From NCBI RefSeq assembly GCF_000621145.1, contig NZ_JHZB01000017.1, positions 1 through 64,000 of the forward strand: DNA of 64,000 bases, read 5' to 3'. This stretch comes from Desulfobulbus elongatus DSM 2908 (GTDB lineage: Bacteria > Desulfobacterota > Desulfobulbia > Desulfobulbales > Desulfobulbaceae). The notes beneath the pieces are model-generated. The model did no database searches. It was not told the DNA's origin and saw only the letters and a list, made by a program, of their open reading frames with translations. Both the position numbers and the translations under genes were made by a program. This document shows, in pieces, positions 1 through 7,401 of this stretch (position 1 is its first letter; each line of letters starts with the position of its first letter).

Positions 1-258
1 CGGGCAGCGAACACGAGGGACCGACGCGGTAATGTAGCAATGGTGCTGAAAAAAATTGAGATGGCGCCAAGTCATCTCCTTAAAATCATGGGCGTGGCAG
101 AGCTTCCCGCACTCAGGGCACGGGAAAAGCGTGCCGCGTTGAGCCGCTATCGTTAATCGAAGTTCGTGAGGACTCTTGGATGTGTCGAGCATTTGCCCGG
201 TAATCTCCCAAGGCGCCAGCAGCCCAAGGCCTAACGCAATGATATCGTTGCCGTTCAT
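1..258 (-). CDS. ISL3-family transposase, N-terminal part (cut by window edge)
   Basis: I translated this directly from the minus strand; 86 codons are open from the ATG at 258 to the window edge with no stop. The N-terminus has the ISL3 pattern: a segment with an Ala-Pro-Trp motif, a zinc-finger-like CPECGKLC, then an HD pair and the very typical WRHLNFFQHHCY block ending in VPRVRCP. In this family the region forms the N-terminal zinc finger before the DDE transposase domain, which is off the window. A GAGG ribosome-binding site sits 6 nt before the ATG, but inside the arm of a hairpin (265-324). Whether the rest of the gene is intact cannot be judged. Confidence 0.9.
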   Translation of the reverse strand, partial: MNGNDIIALGLGLLAPWEITGQMLDTSKSPHELRLTIAAQRGTLFPCPECGKLCHAHDFKEMTWRHLNFFQHHCYITASVPRVRCP

Positions 259-264
259 GGTATC

Positions 265-324
265 CCTCGTCATTTGGTGTGGCTTTGATCCCTATATACA
301 GCAAATCCACACCAAATGACGAGG
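265..324. repeat. 18-bp inverted repeat (hairpin) at the IS end, next to transposase start
   Basis: Bases 265-282 and 307-324 are perfect 18-bp inverted copies, extended inward by 4 more pairs after one mismatch, with a loop of about 14 nt. The outer arm is part of the IS terminus; the inner arm ends in GAGG, the likely ribosome-binding site of the transposase. RNA that starts outside and reads in on the minus strand would contain both arms and could hide this site. Such protection from read-through transcription is known for IS10 and IS50. Its presence here is inferred from the fold alone. Confidence 0.8.
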
Positions 325-1212
325 AGCCAGTTTTTCGGCGCGGAATCCCTGCTCGCCGGCCGTGGCCAGGGCCTGCTGGGAGGCGGTCAATCGCTGGCAA
401 AGTCCCCGGAAGCTGGTGCCGAGACGGCCGATTTCGTCCCCGGTGGCGGGTAGATCGAGGAATTCGGCCTGGCGTTCGGGAAAGGCGGCCATGGCCTGGG
501 TGAGCTGGTGGATCGGCCGGGCGACCAGCCGGTTGAACAGCACAAACATGACTGCCGCCGCCGCCAGAACCGAGAGTAGGCCCAACAGAAGCAGGGTGCG
601 GTTGTTGGCGCCGATGACGGCGTCGGCCCAGGCAATCGGGATGGTGATGGACAGGGCGCCGCGGATGTCGCCGGGCTGGTAGCCGTGCTCGCTGTGGCAG
701 GTCAGGCACGAGGTCTCGGTGAACAGCGGCGCGGCGTACCGCAGCACCCGGCCGTCGGCCGTGCGGTCGAGGGCCAGTTGTTCGTTGGCCCCCTGCGCGA
801 AACTGCGCAGGCTGTCCTGTTCGAAGGCGTCGGGGGCGTTGTCGGGATTGACCGGCTGCAAGCTGGTCACCCGGAACCAGCCCATGCCGGTTTTGGCGGC
901 ATATGCGGAGAGTTCGCGGGTGACCATGGCCGGATTGCGCTTGACCAGCACCAGGCCGGATGCCGTGGTCATCACCGGTTCGTGGAGATAGACGTTGGCC
1001 GGGGTCGTCGCCGAGCGCACCAGAAACAGCCCCTGATGGTCGGCCACCCATTGCCGGGTGAGCAGGATCTGTTTGTACAGCATGCGGGCCTGCTGCTCGG
1101 CCTGGCCGATGATCAGCCGGTTCTGCAGGTCGGCAGTGTAGAGGATCAGCGACCCGGAGGAGAGGATCAGGATGGTGACGACGGCGAGGATGAACTTTCC
1201 CTTCAGCGTCAT
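292..1212 (-). pseudogene. DUF3365/HAMP heme-binding sensor histidine kinase, truncated by the IS
   Basis: The frame encodes a membrane sensor: TM1 at about residues 7-26, a periplasmic DUF3365 (Tll0287-like) domain with a c-type heme motif CLTCH at 169-173, TM2 at about 204-226, and a HAMP linker at about 227-285. It then reaches ...RAEKLA at 291-296, which is how the dimerisation/phosphoacceptor helix of histidine kinases begins (EKLAS-G...AHE). From there the sequence is IS-derived (PRHLVWICCI, then stop), so the phosphoacceptor His and ATPase domain are lost. Start chosen at the ATG giving a normal membrane anchor; an upstream in-frame start would add 25 unlikely residues. The native portion ends near base 328. 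The heme motif suggests redox or gas sensing (family inference). The product is probably non-signalling. Confidence 0.85.
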
Positions 1213-1495
1213 GGCGTTCGCGCGGCTCTTCAAGAGGGAGGGCAGCCGATCGTTTGTTGCCGCCCATGCAGGTTCGCACGGTACCATAGCCGCCGCTGGA
1301 TTGCTACCTTACGGTAACATTGCGGCCATCGGCAAACCGTCCCGATGGTTAACGAACTCCCAGCGGCCGACTGCCGCGCCGGGCGCTGCCGTTGCGCCCC
1401 TCATTTTTCCCTGTCTTTTTTTTTCCGATTCCGTAGAATTGGAAAATTCCGACAACCCCTTGTTGCCGGCGGGTGCCGCGCCGGGAGGAGGAGCC

Positions 1496-2728
1496 ATGAA
1501 GCGGAAACTGGTCATCGTGATGGTGGGCCTGCCGGCGCGCGGCAAATCGACCATGGCGCGCAAGCTGGGGCGCACGCTGGAGCTGGACGGGGTCAGGGTG
1601 CGCATCTTCAATAACGGCGAGCTGCGCCGGAAGCTCGACACCGATGCCGACACCTCGGCCTCGGATTTTTTTGCGCCGACCAATGTCCGGGGCCGCGAGC
1701 TGCGCGAACAGATTTCGCGGATGAACATCGAGATGGCCCAGGCCTTTCTGGCCGAAGGCGGCGAGGTGGCGATCATGGACGCGAGCAACGTCACCCGGGA
1801 GCGGCGGCAGGCCATTGCCGCCGCCTTCCCCGGCCTGCCGCTCTGCTGCATCGAGTGTCTCAACGCCGACGAAGAGGCCCTGGAGGCCAACCTGGAGCGC
1901 AAGACCAAGTTGAAGGAATTCCGGCACCTGTCGCCGGAAAAGGCCCTGGAAAGCTTCACCAGGCGGATCGCCTACTACGAGTCGATCTACGAGCCGCTCG
2001 ACACCGAACAAAACCGCATTCTGGTGGATTCATTCGACAATTGCATCCTGCAGGAGCATATCACCGATGTGCTGCCCTATTACGACCGCATCCGCGACAT
2101 CATCACCACCAGGGTGGTGCGCAACCTCTACCTCGTTCGCCACGGCGAAACCCACTACAACCGCGAGGACCGCATCGGCGGCGATTCCGATCTCACCGAC
2201 AAGGGCCGGGAGCAGGCCAAGGCCCTGGCCGAGCATTTCGCCACCATCCGCATCCCCATCATCTTCACCAGCAACTACAAGAGGACCCTGCAGACCGCCG
2301 AGCCGATCGCCGAGCGCCAGGACCCCTGCTCGATCATTGCCCTGCCGGAGTTCAACGAAATCCATGCCGGCATCTGCGAGGGCATGACCTACGAGGAGAT
2401 CCGCCGGAACATGCCGCACGTTGCCAGGGCGCGGGGCCCGAACAAGTACCGCTACGTCTATCCCGAAGGCGAAGGCTACAAGACCATGGAAGACCGGGTG
2501 CACCGCGGCCTGAAAAAGGTGTTTTTCCTCAACAACTACGACGAGAACATCATGATCGTCGGCCACCGGGCGGTGAACCGCATGATTCTCTCCTGTTTCC
2601 TCTCACGCCAGGAAGAGGAGATTCCCTACATCTACATGCCGCAGGACCGCTATTACCACATCCAGATCGACCCGCACAAGCGGCTGTTCGAACTCGTCCC
2701 CTACCGGAGCGTGGCCTCGGGCTGGTAG
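1496..2728 (+). CDS. 6-phosphofructo-2-kinase/fructose-2,6-bisphosphatase-like bifunctional protein
   Basis: 410 aa with two domains. The N-terminal P-loop kinase domain (about 1-205) has Walker A GLPARGKS at 11-18, as in eukaryotic PFK-2. The C-terminal histidine-phosphatase domain (about 208-400) has LVRHGE with the phosphohistidine near residue 216, the EIHAG block and a GHR motif near 357. In eukaryotes this fusion makes and breaks fructose-2,6-bisphosphate. In bacteria the effector's role is not established, so substrate is inferred from the family. The start is the ATG at 1496, behind a strong GGGAGGAGG. The frame is open further upstream, but that part overlaps the divergent promoter region and looks non-coding. 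Confidence 0.85.
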   Translation: MKRKLVIVMVGLPARGKSTMARKLGRTLELDGVRVRIFNNGELRRKLDTDADTSASDFFAPTNVRGRELREQISRMNIEMAQAFLAEGGEVAIMDASNVTRERRQAIAAAFPGLPLCCIECLNADEEALEANLERKTKLKEFRHLSPEKALESFTRRIAYYESIYEPLDTEQNRILVDSFDNCILQEHITDVLPYYDRIRDIITTRVVRNLYLVRHGETHYNREDRIGGDSDLTDKGREQAKALAEHFATIRIPIIFTSNYKRTLQTAEPIAERQDPCSIIALPEFNEIHAGICEGMTYEEIRRNMPHVARARGPNKYRYVYPEGEGYKTMEDRVHRGLKKVFFLNNYDENIMIVGHRAVNRMILSCFLSRQEEEIPYIYMPQDRYYHIQIDPHKRLFELVPYRSVASGW

Positions 2729-2748
2729 ACGGCGGGCCGGGGCGTCGG

Positions 2749-3099
2749 CTATTGCAGGGCGGTGGTGTCGTCCTCGCTCAAGCCGTGCCGGACGCCGTGC
2801 TGCCGTTCCTTTTCCTGAAGCTGCTTTCTGGCCTCCTCCTCGGAGATGCCCAAGGATCGCGCCAGTTCGGCAAGATCGTAGCAGGGGCTGCCGTCCGGGG
2901 CAAAACGCCGCGGCTTGAGTTCGGGGAACTGGGCACCGGTGGCATGGCAGCTGGCCTGAGCCAGCAGTTCACGAATCTCCGGCGGCCCGTGCAGCAGGAG
3001 CCACTCCACCGCCGAGGCCCAGAGTTCGCTGTCCACGGTCGGATGCTGCACGATGCGCATGGCCGATTCCACGGTCCACTGCTCTGCGAAGGGAATCAT
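2749..3099 (-). CDS. Hypothetical 116-aa protein
   Basis: No family recognised. The protein is acidic to neutral and soluble, with no signal peptide or membrane segment. The N-terminal half is helical and Leu/Trp-rich; residues about 85-105 (DLAELARSLGISEEEARKQ) resemble a small helix-turn-helix or helical hairpin, but this is weak. The two Cys are isolated, so no zinc site is seen. The start is the ATG at 3099, preceded by AGGAGAAG; an upstream extension lacks coding character. It converges on the PFK-2-like gene (20 bp between stops) and is divergent from the SPFH gene. Confidence 0.6.
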   Translation of the reverse strand: MIPFAEQWTVESAMRIVQHPTVDSELWASAVEWLLLHGPPEIRELLAQASCHATGAQFPELKPRRFAPDGSPCYDLAELARSLGISEEEARKQLQEKERQHGVRHGLSEDDTTALQ

Positions 3100-3284
3100 G
3101 GCTGCTTCTCCTGATGTTGATGTGACGGCCGGGCCATATCGGAAAGGAGCATCCCGTTGCAGCACGGCTGGCCGTCGTCGTCTGTCATCGCCCGTATCCG
3201 GAGGCGAGATTTTCCTTTGGTTCGCGTTCCAGCCGCCACTATAATACTCCCAGTCGTCACGGCAATCTTTTCAAGGAGCGGTTC

Positions 3285-4406
3285 ATGGGTGCGGACAACG
3301 TCATTTTGCTGGAATCCCTGGAGTGGTTCGACGAGAGCGGGCAGGAACTGCTGCACCGCCTGCCCGAGCAGGGGTCGGGGGAAATCAAGTACGGGGCGCA
3401 GTTGACGGTGCGCGACAGCCAGGCCGCCGTCCTGTTTTACAAAGGCAAGGCCTGCGACGCCTACGGGCCGGGCCGCCACACCCTCAAGACCGGCAACATC
3501 CCGATCCTGACCAAGATCCTGTCCGCGCCCTGGGGCATGATCAGTCCCCTTCGGGCCGAGGTATTTTTTATCAACCTCAAGACCTTCCCCGATCTCAAGT
3601 GGGGAACCCGCGACCCGGTGGCCTTCCGCGACGCCGAGCTGGGCCTGGTCCGCCTGCGCGCCCATGGCGTGTTCAGCATCCGGGTGATCCAGCCGCTGCT
3701 TTTGATCAACACCCTGGCCGGCACCATGGGCCGGTACAGCACCGAGCAGGTCGAGGACTACCTGCGCCAGATGATCGTCTCCCGGTTCAACGACTATCTG
3801 GGCGAACACCTCACCTCGCTGTTCGATCTGCCCGGCCGGTTCGACGATATCGCCGAGGGACTGGCACAGCGCCTGCGCCAGGACTTCGCCCGGCTCGGCC
3901 TGGGCCTGGCCGCCCTGTACGTGACCTCGATCACGCCGCCCGCCGAGGTGCAGCAGGCCATCGACGACCGGTCGCGACTGGGCGTGATCAGGGACATGGA
4001 CAAGTTCGTGCGGATGAAGGCGGCCATGGCCATGGAAAAGGCGGCGACCGCCGGCGGCGAGGCTGGTGCCGGCCTGGGCTTGGGGCTGGGCATGCTGATG
4101 CCGACCATGTTTGCCGGCCTCCGGACGGATTCCCCCGGCAACGGAGTGGGCCGGGAGGTCGCCTGTGGGGAATGTGCCAACCCGATCCCGGCCACGGCCC
4201 GTTTCTGTCCCTTTTGCGGGCATCAGCAGATCCTCAACCAGCAGTGTGCCAACTGCGGCAACAACCTGATGCCGGGGGTGAAATACTGCCCGCTCTGCGG
4301 TCATCCGGCGGAGGAAGAGGTGCGCGAGCGGATCTGCCCGCATTGCCGCGCCGCCAACCTGCCCGCCTCCCTGTTCTGCAACCAATGCGGCGAGCGGCTC
4401 GGGTAG
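3285..4406 (+). CDS. SPFH-domain protein with C-terminal zinc ribbons (YdjI/virion-core-like)
   Basis: 373 aa. Residues about 20-235 form an SPFH (band-7-like) domain of the soluble bacterial virion-core-protein type; no transmembrane segment is seen. A Gly/Ala/Met-rich linker follows. The tail, about 285-373, holds three double-CxxC zinc ribbons (CGEC/CPFC, CANC/CPLC, CPHC/CNQC). SPFH proteins form membrane-associated oligomeric scaffolds; the client here is unknown. AAGGAG precedes the ATG. The next gene, 43 bp downstream on the same strand, is another zinc-ribbon protein, suggesting that the two products work together. The role is not known. Confidence 0.8.
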   Translation: MGADNVILLESLEWFDESGQELLHRLPEQGSGEIKYGAQLTVRDSQAAVLFYKGKACDAYGPGRHTLKTGNIPILTKILSAPWGMISPLRAEVFFINLKTFPDLKWGTRDPVAFRDAELGLVRLRAHGVFSIRVIQPLLLINTLAGTMGRYSTEQVEDYLRQMIVSRFNDYLGEHLTSLFDLPGRFDDIAEGLAQRLRQDFARLGLGLAALYVTSITPPAEVQQAIDDRSRLGVIRDMDKFVRMKAAMAMEKAATAGGEAGAGLGLGLGMLMPTMFAGLRTDSPGNGVGREVACGECANPIPATARFCPFCGHQQILNQQCANCGNNLMPGVKYCPLCGHPAEEEVRERICPHCRAANLPASLFCNQCGERLG

Positions 4407-4448
4407 GGGTGGCGTCCAACCCGGCACCGTCGGCGCGCGCGGAGAGCG

Positions 4449-5687
4449 ATGGCCATCCGGGTTGAGCAGGATTGCCCGCACTGCGGCGCCGCGATCGAGT
4501 TCGTCGAAACCGACCATGTCCTTGCCTGCGGCTATTGCGGCGCCAGGAGCCTGCTCCAGAGCGCCGGTCCGTGCCGCTATGTCCTGCCCATGGCCGGCGG
4601 GGCTTCCTCGGCCGGTCTGCTGCTCGCCCCCTATCTGCGGTTCAAGGGGACCATCTATCTGGTGCGCGGAGAAACCATCGAGCACCGGGTGATCGACACC
4701 ACCCAGGCGGCCAGTCCGGCCCTCGGTCTGCCGCCGTCGCTGGGACTCCGGCCCCAGGCCATGCGCCTGCGCCGAATCGTCTCCGAGGACGGCAATCTCT
4801 TCCTGCCCCAGACTCTCAAGGCCAGCGCCATTGTCGAGAAGGCGGCAATGGTCGGCGGGCTCGCCCCCCTGGGGTGCGAGCCGTTTCAGCACCGCGCCTA
4901 CATCGGCGAGCATCTCAGTTACATCTATCTGCCGCTGGTGGCTAAGAACCGGGGCGTATACGACGGGGTAACCGGCGAGCGGCTGCTCGAACTCGACGGC
5001 ACCGGCGAGCACGGCTTGAGCGGCCGGCGGTTCGACGAGAGCTGGCGGGTTCGATTCCTGTCGGCCCTCTGCCCGCAGTGCGGCGCCGGGCTGGAGGGGG
5101 CCGGCGACTGCGAGGTGATGACCTGCGCCCTCTGCGACAGCGCCTGGGCCGTGGGACCGGACGGACTGGCCGCTGTCGACTGGCAGATGCAGCCGGCAAC
5201 GGAGAGTACCGCGCTCTTCCTGCCGTTCTGGCAGATGACCGCCCAGATTCCGGCCTTGCGCATCAGCAGCTTCGCCGATTTCGTCGTCCGCAGCAATCAG
5301 CCCTTTCTGCCCCGGCCGGAGTGGCGGGACCGGGCCATGAGTCTGTGGATTCCGGCGGTGCGGCTGCGGCCGAAGATCTTCCTCCAGGCCGGCCGCCAGG
5401 CCACCCTGGGGCAATGGCGGCTTGCGCCCGTACCGGGTCGGGTCCGGCCGAACCTGTTTCCGGCGACCCTGCCGGCCTCGGAGGCCCGCCAGGCGGTCAA
5501 GCTGATGCTGGCCGCCAGCTCGGCCAGCCCGCGCCGCATTTTTCCCATGCTGCCGCAAGTCCGGCTGACCGGGGTGAGCACCCGGCTGGTCTACCTGCCC
5601 TTTGCCGACCGCGGCCATGACTGGGTGCAACCGGAAACCGGCGTGGCCATCGGCAAGAACATTCTCAGGTTCGGCCGGACGCTCTAG
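4449..5687 (+). CDS. Zinc-ribbon protein, partner of the SPFH protein
   Basis: 412 aa. An N-terminal zinc ribbon (CPHCG near residue 9, CGYCG near 28) is followed by a globular region and a second ribbon (CPQCG ... CALCD, about 205-230). The rest is mixed alpha/beta with no transmembrane segment. No enzyme motif is seen. The gene directly follows the SPFH gene, and both proteins carry ribbons of similar type, so a shared complex or membrane-proximal role is plausible. Function unknown. The start is the ATG at 4449, preceded by GGAGAG. Confidence 0.7.
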   Translation: MAIRVEQDCPHCGAAIEFVETDHVLACGYCGARSLLQSAGPCRYVLPMAGGASSAGLLLAPYLRFKGTIYLVRGETIEHRVIDTTQAASPALGLPPSLGLRPQAMRLRRIVSEDGNLFLPQTLKASAIVEKAAMVGGLAPLGCEPFQHRAYIGEHLSYIYLPLVAKNRGVYDGVTGERLLELDGTGEHGLSGRRFDESWRVRFLSALCPQCGAGLEGAGDCEVMTCALCDSAWAVGPDGLAAVDWQMQPATESTALFLPFWQMTAQIPALRISSFADFVVRSNQPFLPRPEWRDRAMSLWIPAVRLRPKIFLQAGRQATLGQWRLAPVPGRVRPNLFPATLPASEARQAVKLMLAASSASPRRIFPMLPQVRLTGVSTRLVYLPFADRGHDWVQPETGVAIGKNILRFGRTL

Positions 5688-5769
5688 TTTTGACAGCCGC
5701 CCGGCCCCGTGGTATAGCTGGAACCCATCAGGTCAGCACGATTTTTTCTCTTTTGGGACCCTTGTTCAC

Positions 5770-6288
5770 ATGATGAGCGAACACGAACAGTTCATGCACG
5801 CCGCCTTGGATGAAGCCCGCCAGGCCCTGGCCGGGGGCGAGTTTCCGGTCGGCTGTGTCATGGTCGCCGACGGGCGGATTGTCGCCAGGGCGCGGCGCTG
5901 CAATAGCGCCGAGGGACAGCGGAACGAGATCGATCATGCCGAGGTGATCGCCCTGCGGCGGCTGGTTGCCGAACGGCCGGATCTGGACCTCGGCACGGTG
6001 ACGGTCTATTCGACCCTGGAACCCTGCCTGATGTGCTACGCCACCATGCTGCTGTCCGGCATCCGCACCTTTGTCTGGGCCTACGAGGATGTGATGGGAG
6101 GCGGCGCCAACCTGCCCCTGTACATGCTCAACACCCTGTACGCCCAGATGCGGGTCCACCTGCTCGACCGGGTGCTGCGCGAGGAGAGCCTGCATCTGTT
6201 CCAGGAGTTTTTCCGCACCGGTACCTACTGGCAGGACAGTCTGCTGGCCCGCTACACCATGGCCCAGACCGTCCAGGCGAAGCCATGA
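5770..6288 (+). CDS. Zinc-dependent nucleoside/tRNA adenosine deaminase family protein (TadA-like)
   Basis: 172 aa of the cytidine-deaminase-like fold. The zinc/catalytic signature is present: HAE at about 56-58 (His ligand, Glu proton shuttle) and PCLMC at about 85-89 (two Cys ligands). Length and the PCxMC motif fit TadA (A34-to-inosine in tRNA), but the usual residues after it (typically a Gly-Ala pair) are replaced by Tyr-Ala-Thr, so guanine, cytosine or another nucleoside deaminase cannot be excluded. The start is one of two adjacent ATGs (5770 or 5773). Its stop overlaps the start of a radical SAM gene by 4 nt (ATGA), implying translational coupling. Confidence 0.75.
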   Translation: MMSEHEQFMHAALDEARQALAGGEFPVGCVMVADGRIVARARRCNSAEGQRNEIDHAEVIALRRLVAERPDLDLGTVTVYSTLEPCLMCYATMLLSGIRTFVWAYEDVMGGGANLPLYMLNTLYAQMRVHLLDRVLREESLHLFQEFFRTGTYWQDSLLARYTMAQTVQAKP

Positions 6289-7307
6289 CCACCGCACCGG
6301 CCGCCCGGACCGTGGGCTTCCAGGAGGGCGAGCGCAACATCTTCTTCCATATCCTCACCGCCTGCAACCTGGCCTGCCGCCACTGCTACATCAATCCCGC
6401 CCAGCACGGGACCGCCACCCTGGGGTTCGATACCGTCCGCCAGTGGCTGAAGCTGTTCGCCCGGCCCGAGCGGCAGACCAACCTCATTCTTCTGGGCGGC
6501 GAACCCACTTTGCATCCCGAGTTGGCGGCCATCATCAGGGCGGCCAAGTCGATGCGGTACGCGGTGACCGTGGATACCAACGGCTACCTCTTCCACGACC
6601 TGCTCGACCGGATCGGGCCGCAGGAACTGGATTACCTCAGCTTCAGCCTCGACGGCCCGGAGGCGGCGGTCAACGACCCGATCCGGGGCGAGGGCGTGTT
6701 CGCGGTCTGCACCGACAACATCCGCCGGGCCGTGGCCGCCGGCTTCAACACCAGTCTGATCTATACGGTCTCCAATCTCAACATCGGCCATTTGCACCGC
6801 ATGCCGGCCCTGCTGGCCGATCTGGGCATCCGCCGCTTCTTCATCCAGGTGATCGGCCTGCGCGGCAACCCGGTGGTGAAGAAGCCGGTCGGTCAGGACA
6901 ACTGGCAGGTGGCGCCCGAAGAGTGGCTGGCGGTGGTGCCCGAGGTGGCCCTGGCCGCGGCCCGCCTGGGCATCCACGCGATCTATCCCAAGGTCTATCT
7001 CGATGCGGAGGAGGCCTTCCAGTGCGCCGGCATCGTGGCCGACAATTTTTTCGTGTTTCCCAACGGCCGGGTGTACCGCTGCCCGCTGTGCGAAGACCAT
7101 CCCATCCACAGTTACCTGATCGAGGACAACCGGCTCGTGTACCGCGACGGCCTCACCGAGGACCGGTTCTTTCCCCTGAACATCCCCGAGGGCTGCGTCA
7201 TGAACAAACTGCTCCAGCCCGACAACATCCGCTACCGTGCCGACGGCACGCCGATGCACCGCATTTCCTGCTGCCTGCTCAAGCAGGAAGTGGCCCCGCT
7301 TTCCTGA
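6285..7307 (+). CDS. Radical SAM protein, coupled to the deaminase
   Basis: 340 aa. The [4Fe-4S]/SAM motif CNLACRHC lies at residues 27-34, followed by a GGEPTLHP block at about 65-72, typical of the radical SAM TIM barrel. A C-terminal region has further Cys (CAGI, CPLCED, CCLL), suggesting a SPASM/twitch-like auxiliary cluster, but the spacing does not match a named subfamily I know. The substrate is unknown. It overlaps the deaminase stop by 4 nt and is followed by a strong terminator, so these two genes end a transcription unit. Joint nucleoside or tRNA processing is only a guess from position. Confidence 0.8.
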   Translation: MTTAPAARTVGFQEGERNIFFHILTACNLACRHCYINPAQHGTATLGFDTVRQWLKLFARPERQTNLILLGGEPTLHPELAAIIRAAKSMRYAVTVDTNGYLFHDLLDRIGPQELDYLSFSLDGPEAAVNDPIRGEGVFAVCTDNIRRAVAAGFNTSLIYTVSNLNIGHLHRMPALLADLGIRRFFIQVIGLRGNPVVKKPVGQDNWQVAPEEWLAVVPEVALAAARLGIHAIYPKVYLDAEEAFQCAGIVADNFFVFPNGRVYRCPLCEDHPIHSYLIEDNRLVYRDGLTEDRFFPLNIPEGCVMNKLLQPDNIRYRADGTPMHRISCCLLKQEVAPLS

Positions 7308-7346
7308 AGCGGCCCGGACAATTCTCAATTCCTCCGATCAATAAAA

Positions 7347-7379
7347 AAGGGAAGAGGACCGTGGCGGTCCTCTTCCCTT
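7347..7379. terminator. Bidirectional rho-independent terminator
   Basis: A perfect 14-bp inverted repeat (7347-7360 and 7366-7379) with a 5-nt loop. A-rich sequence lies to the left, which gives a U tract for minus-strand transcripts. It sits between the convergent radical SAM and chemoreceptor genes and can serve both. Confidence 0.85.
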
Positions 7380-7401
7380 GCACGTTGTCTGCGCGTGTTG
7401 A

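Larger units (their letters stand above)
1..328 (-). mobile_element. ISL3-family insertion sequence, upstream end only
   Basis: This is the 5' end of an insertion sequence whose remainder lies beyond the left window edge. It carries the start of an ISL3-type transposase (1-258, minus). The outer boundary is placed at 328, where the inward-reading minus sequence begins GGCTCCTCGTC, similar to ISL3 terminal repeats that start GGCTC. The flanking sequence right of 328 belongs to a sensor-kinase gene whose frame is cut at exactly this point, which independently fixes the junction. The other terminus and any target duplication (8 bp is usual for the family) are outside the window. The family call is firm; the exact terminal base is inferred. 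Confidence 0.85.

Noticed and set aside
1305-1317. Near-palindrome with TTAC and GTAA halves between the sensor and PFK-2-like genes
   Set aside because: Too short to support an operator call, and no regulator could be linked to it.
3096-5630. Long minus-strand open frame opposite the SPFH and zinc-ribbon genes
   Set aside because: It is rich in Gly, Arg and Pro without domains and is explained by codon bias of the plus-strand genes.
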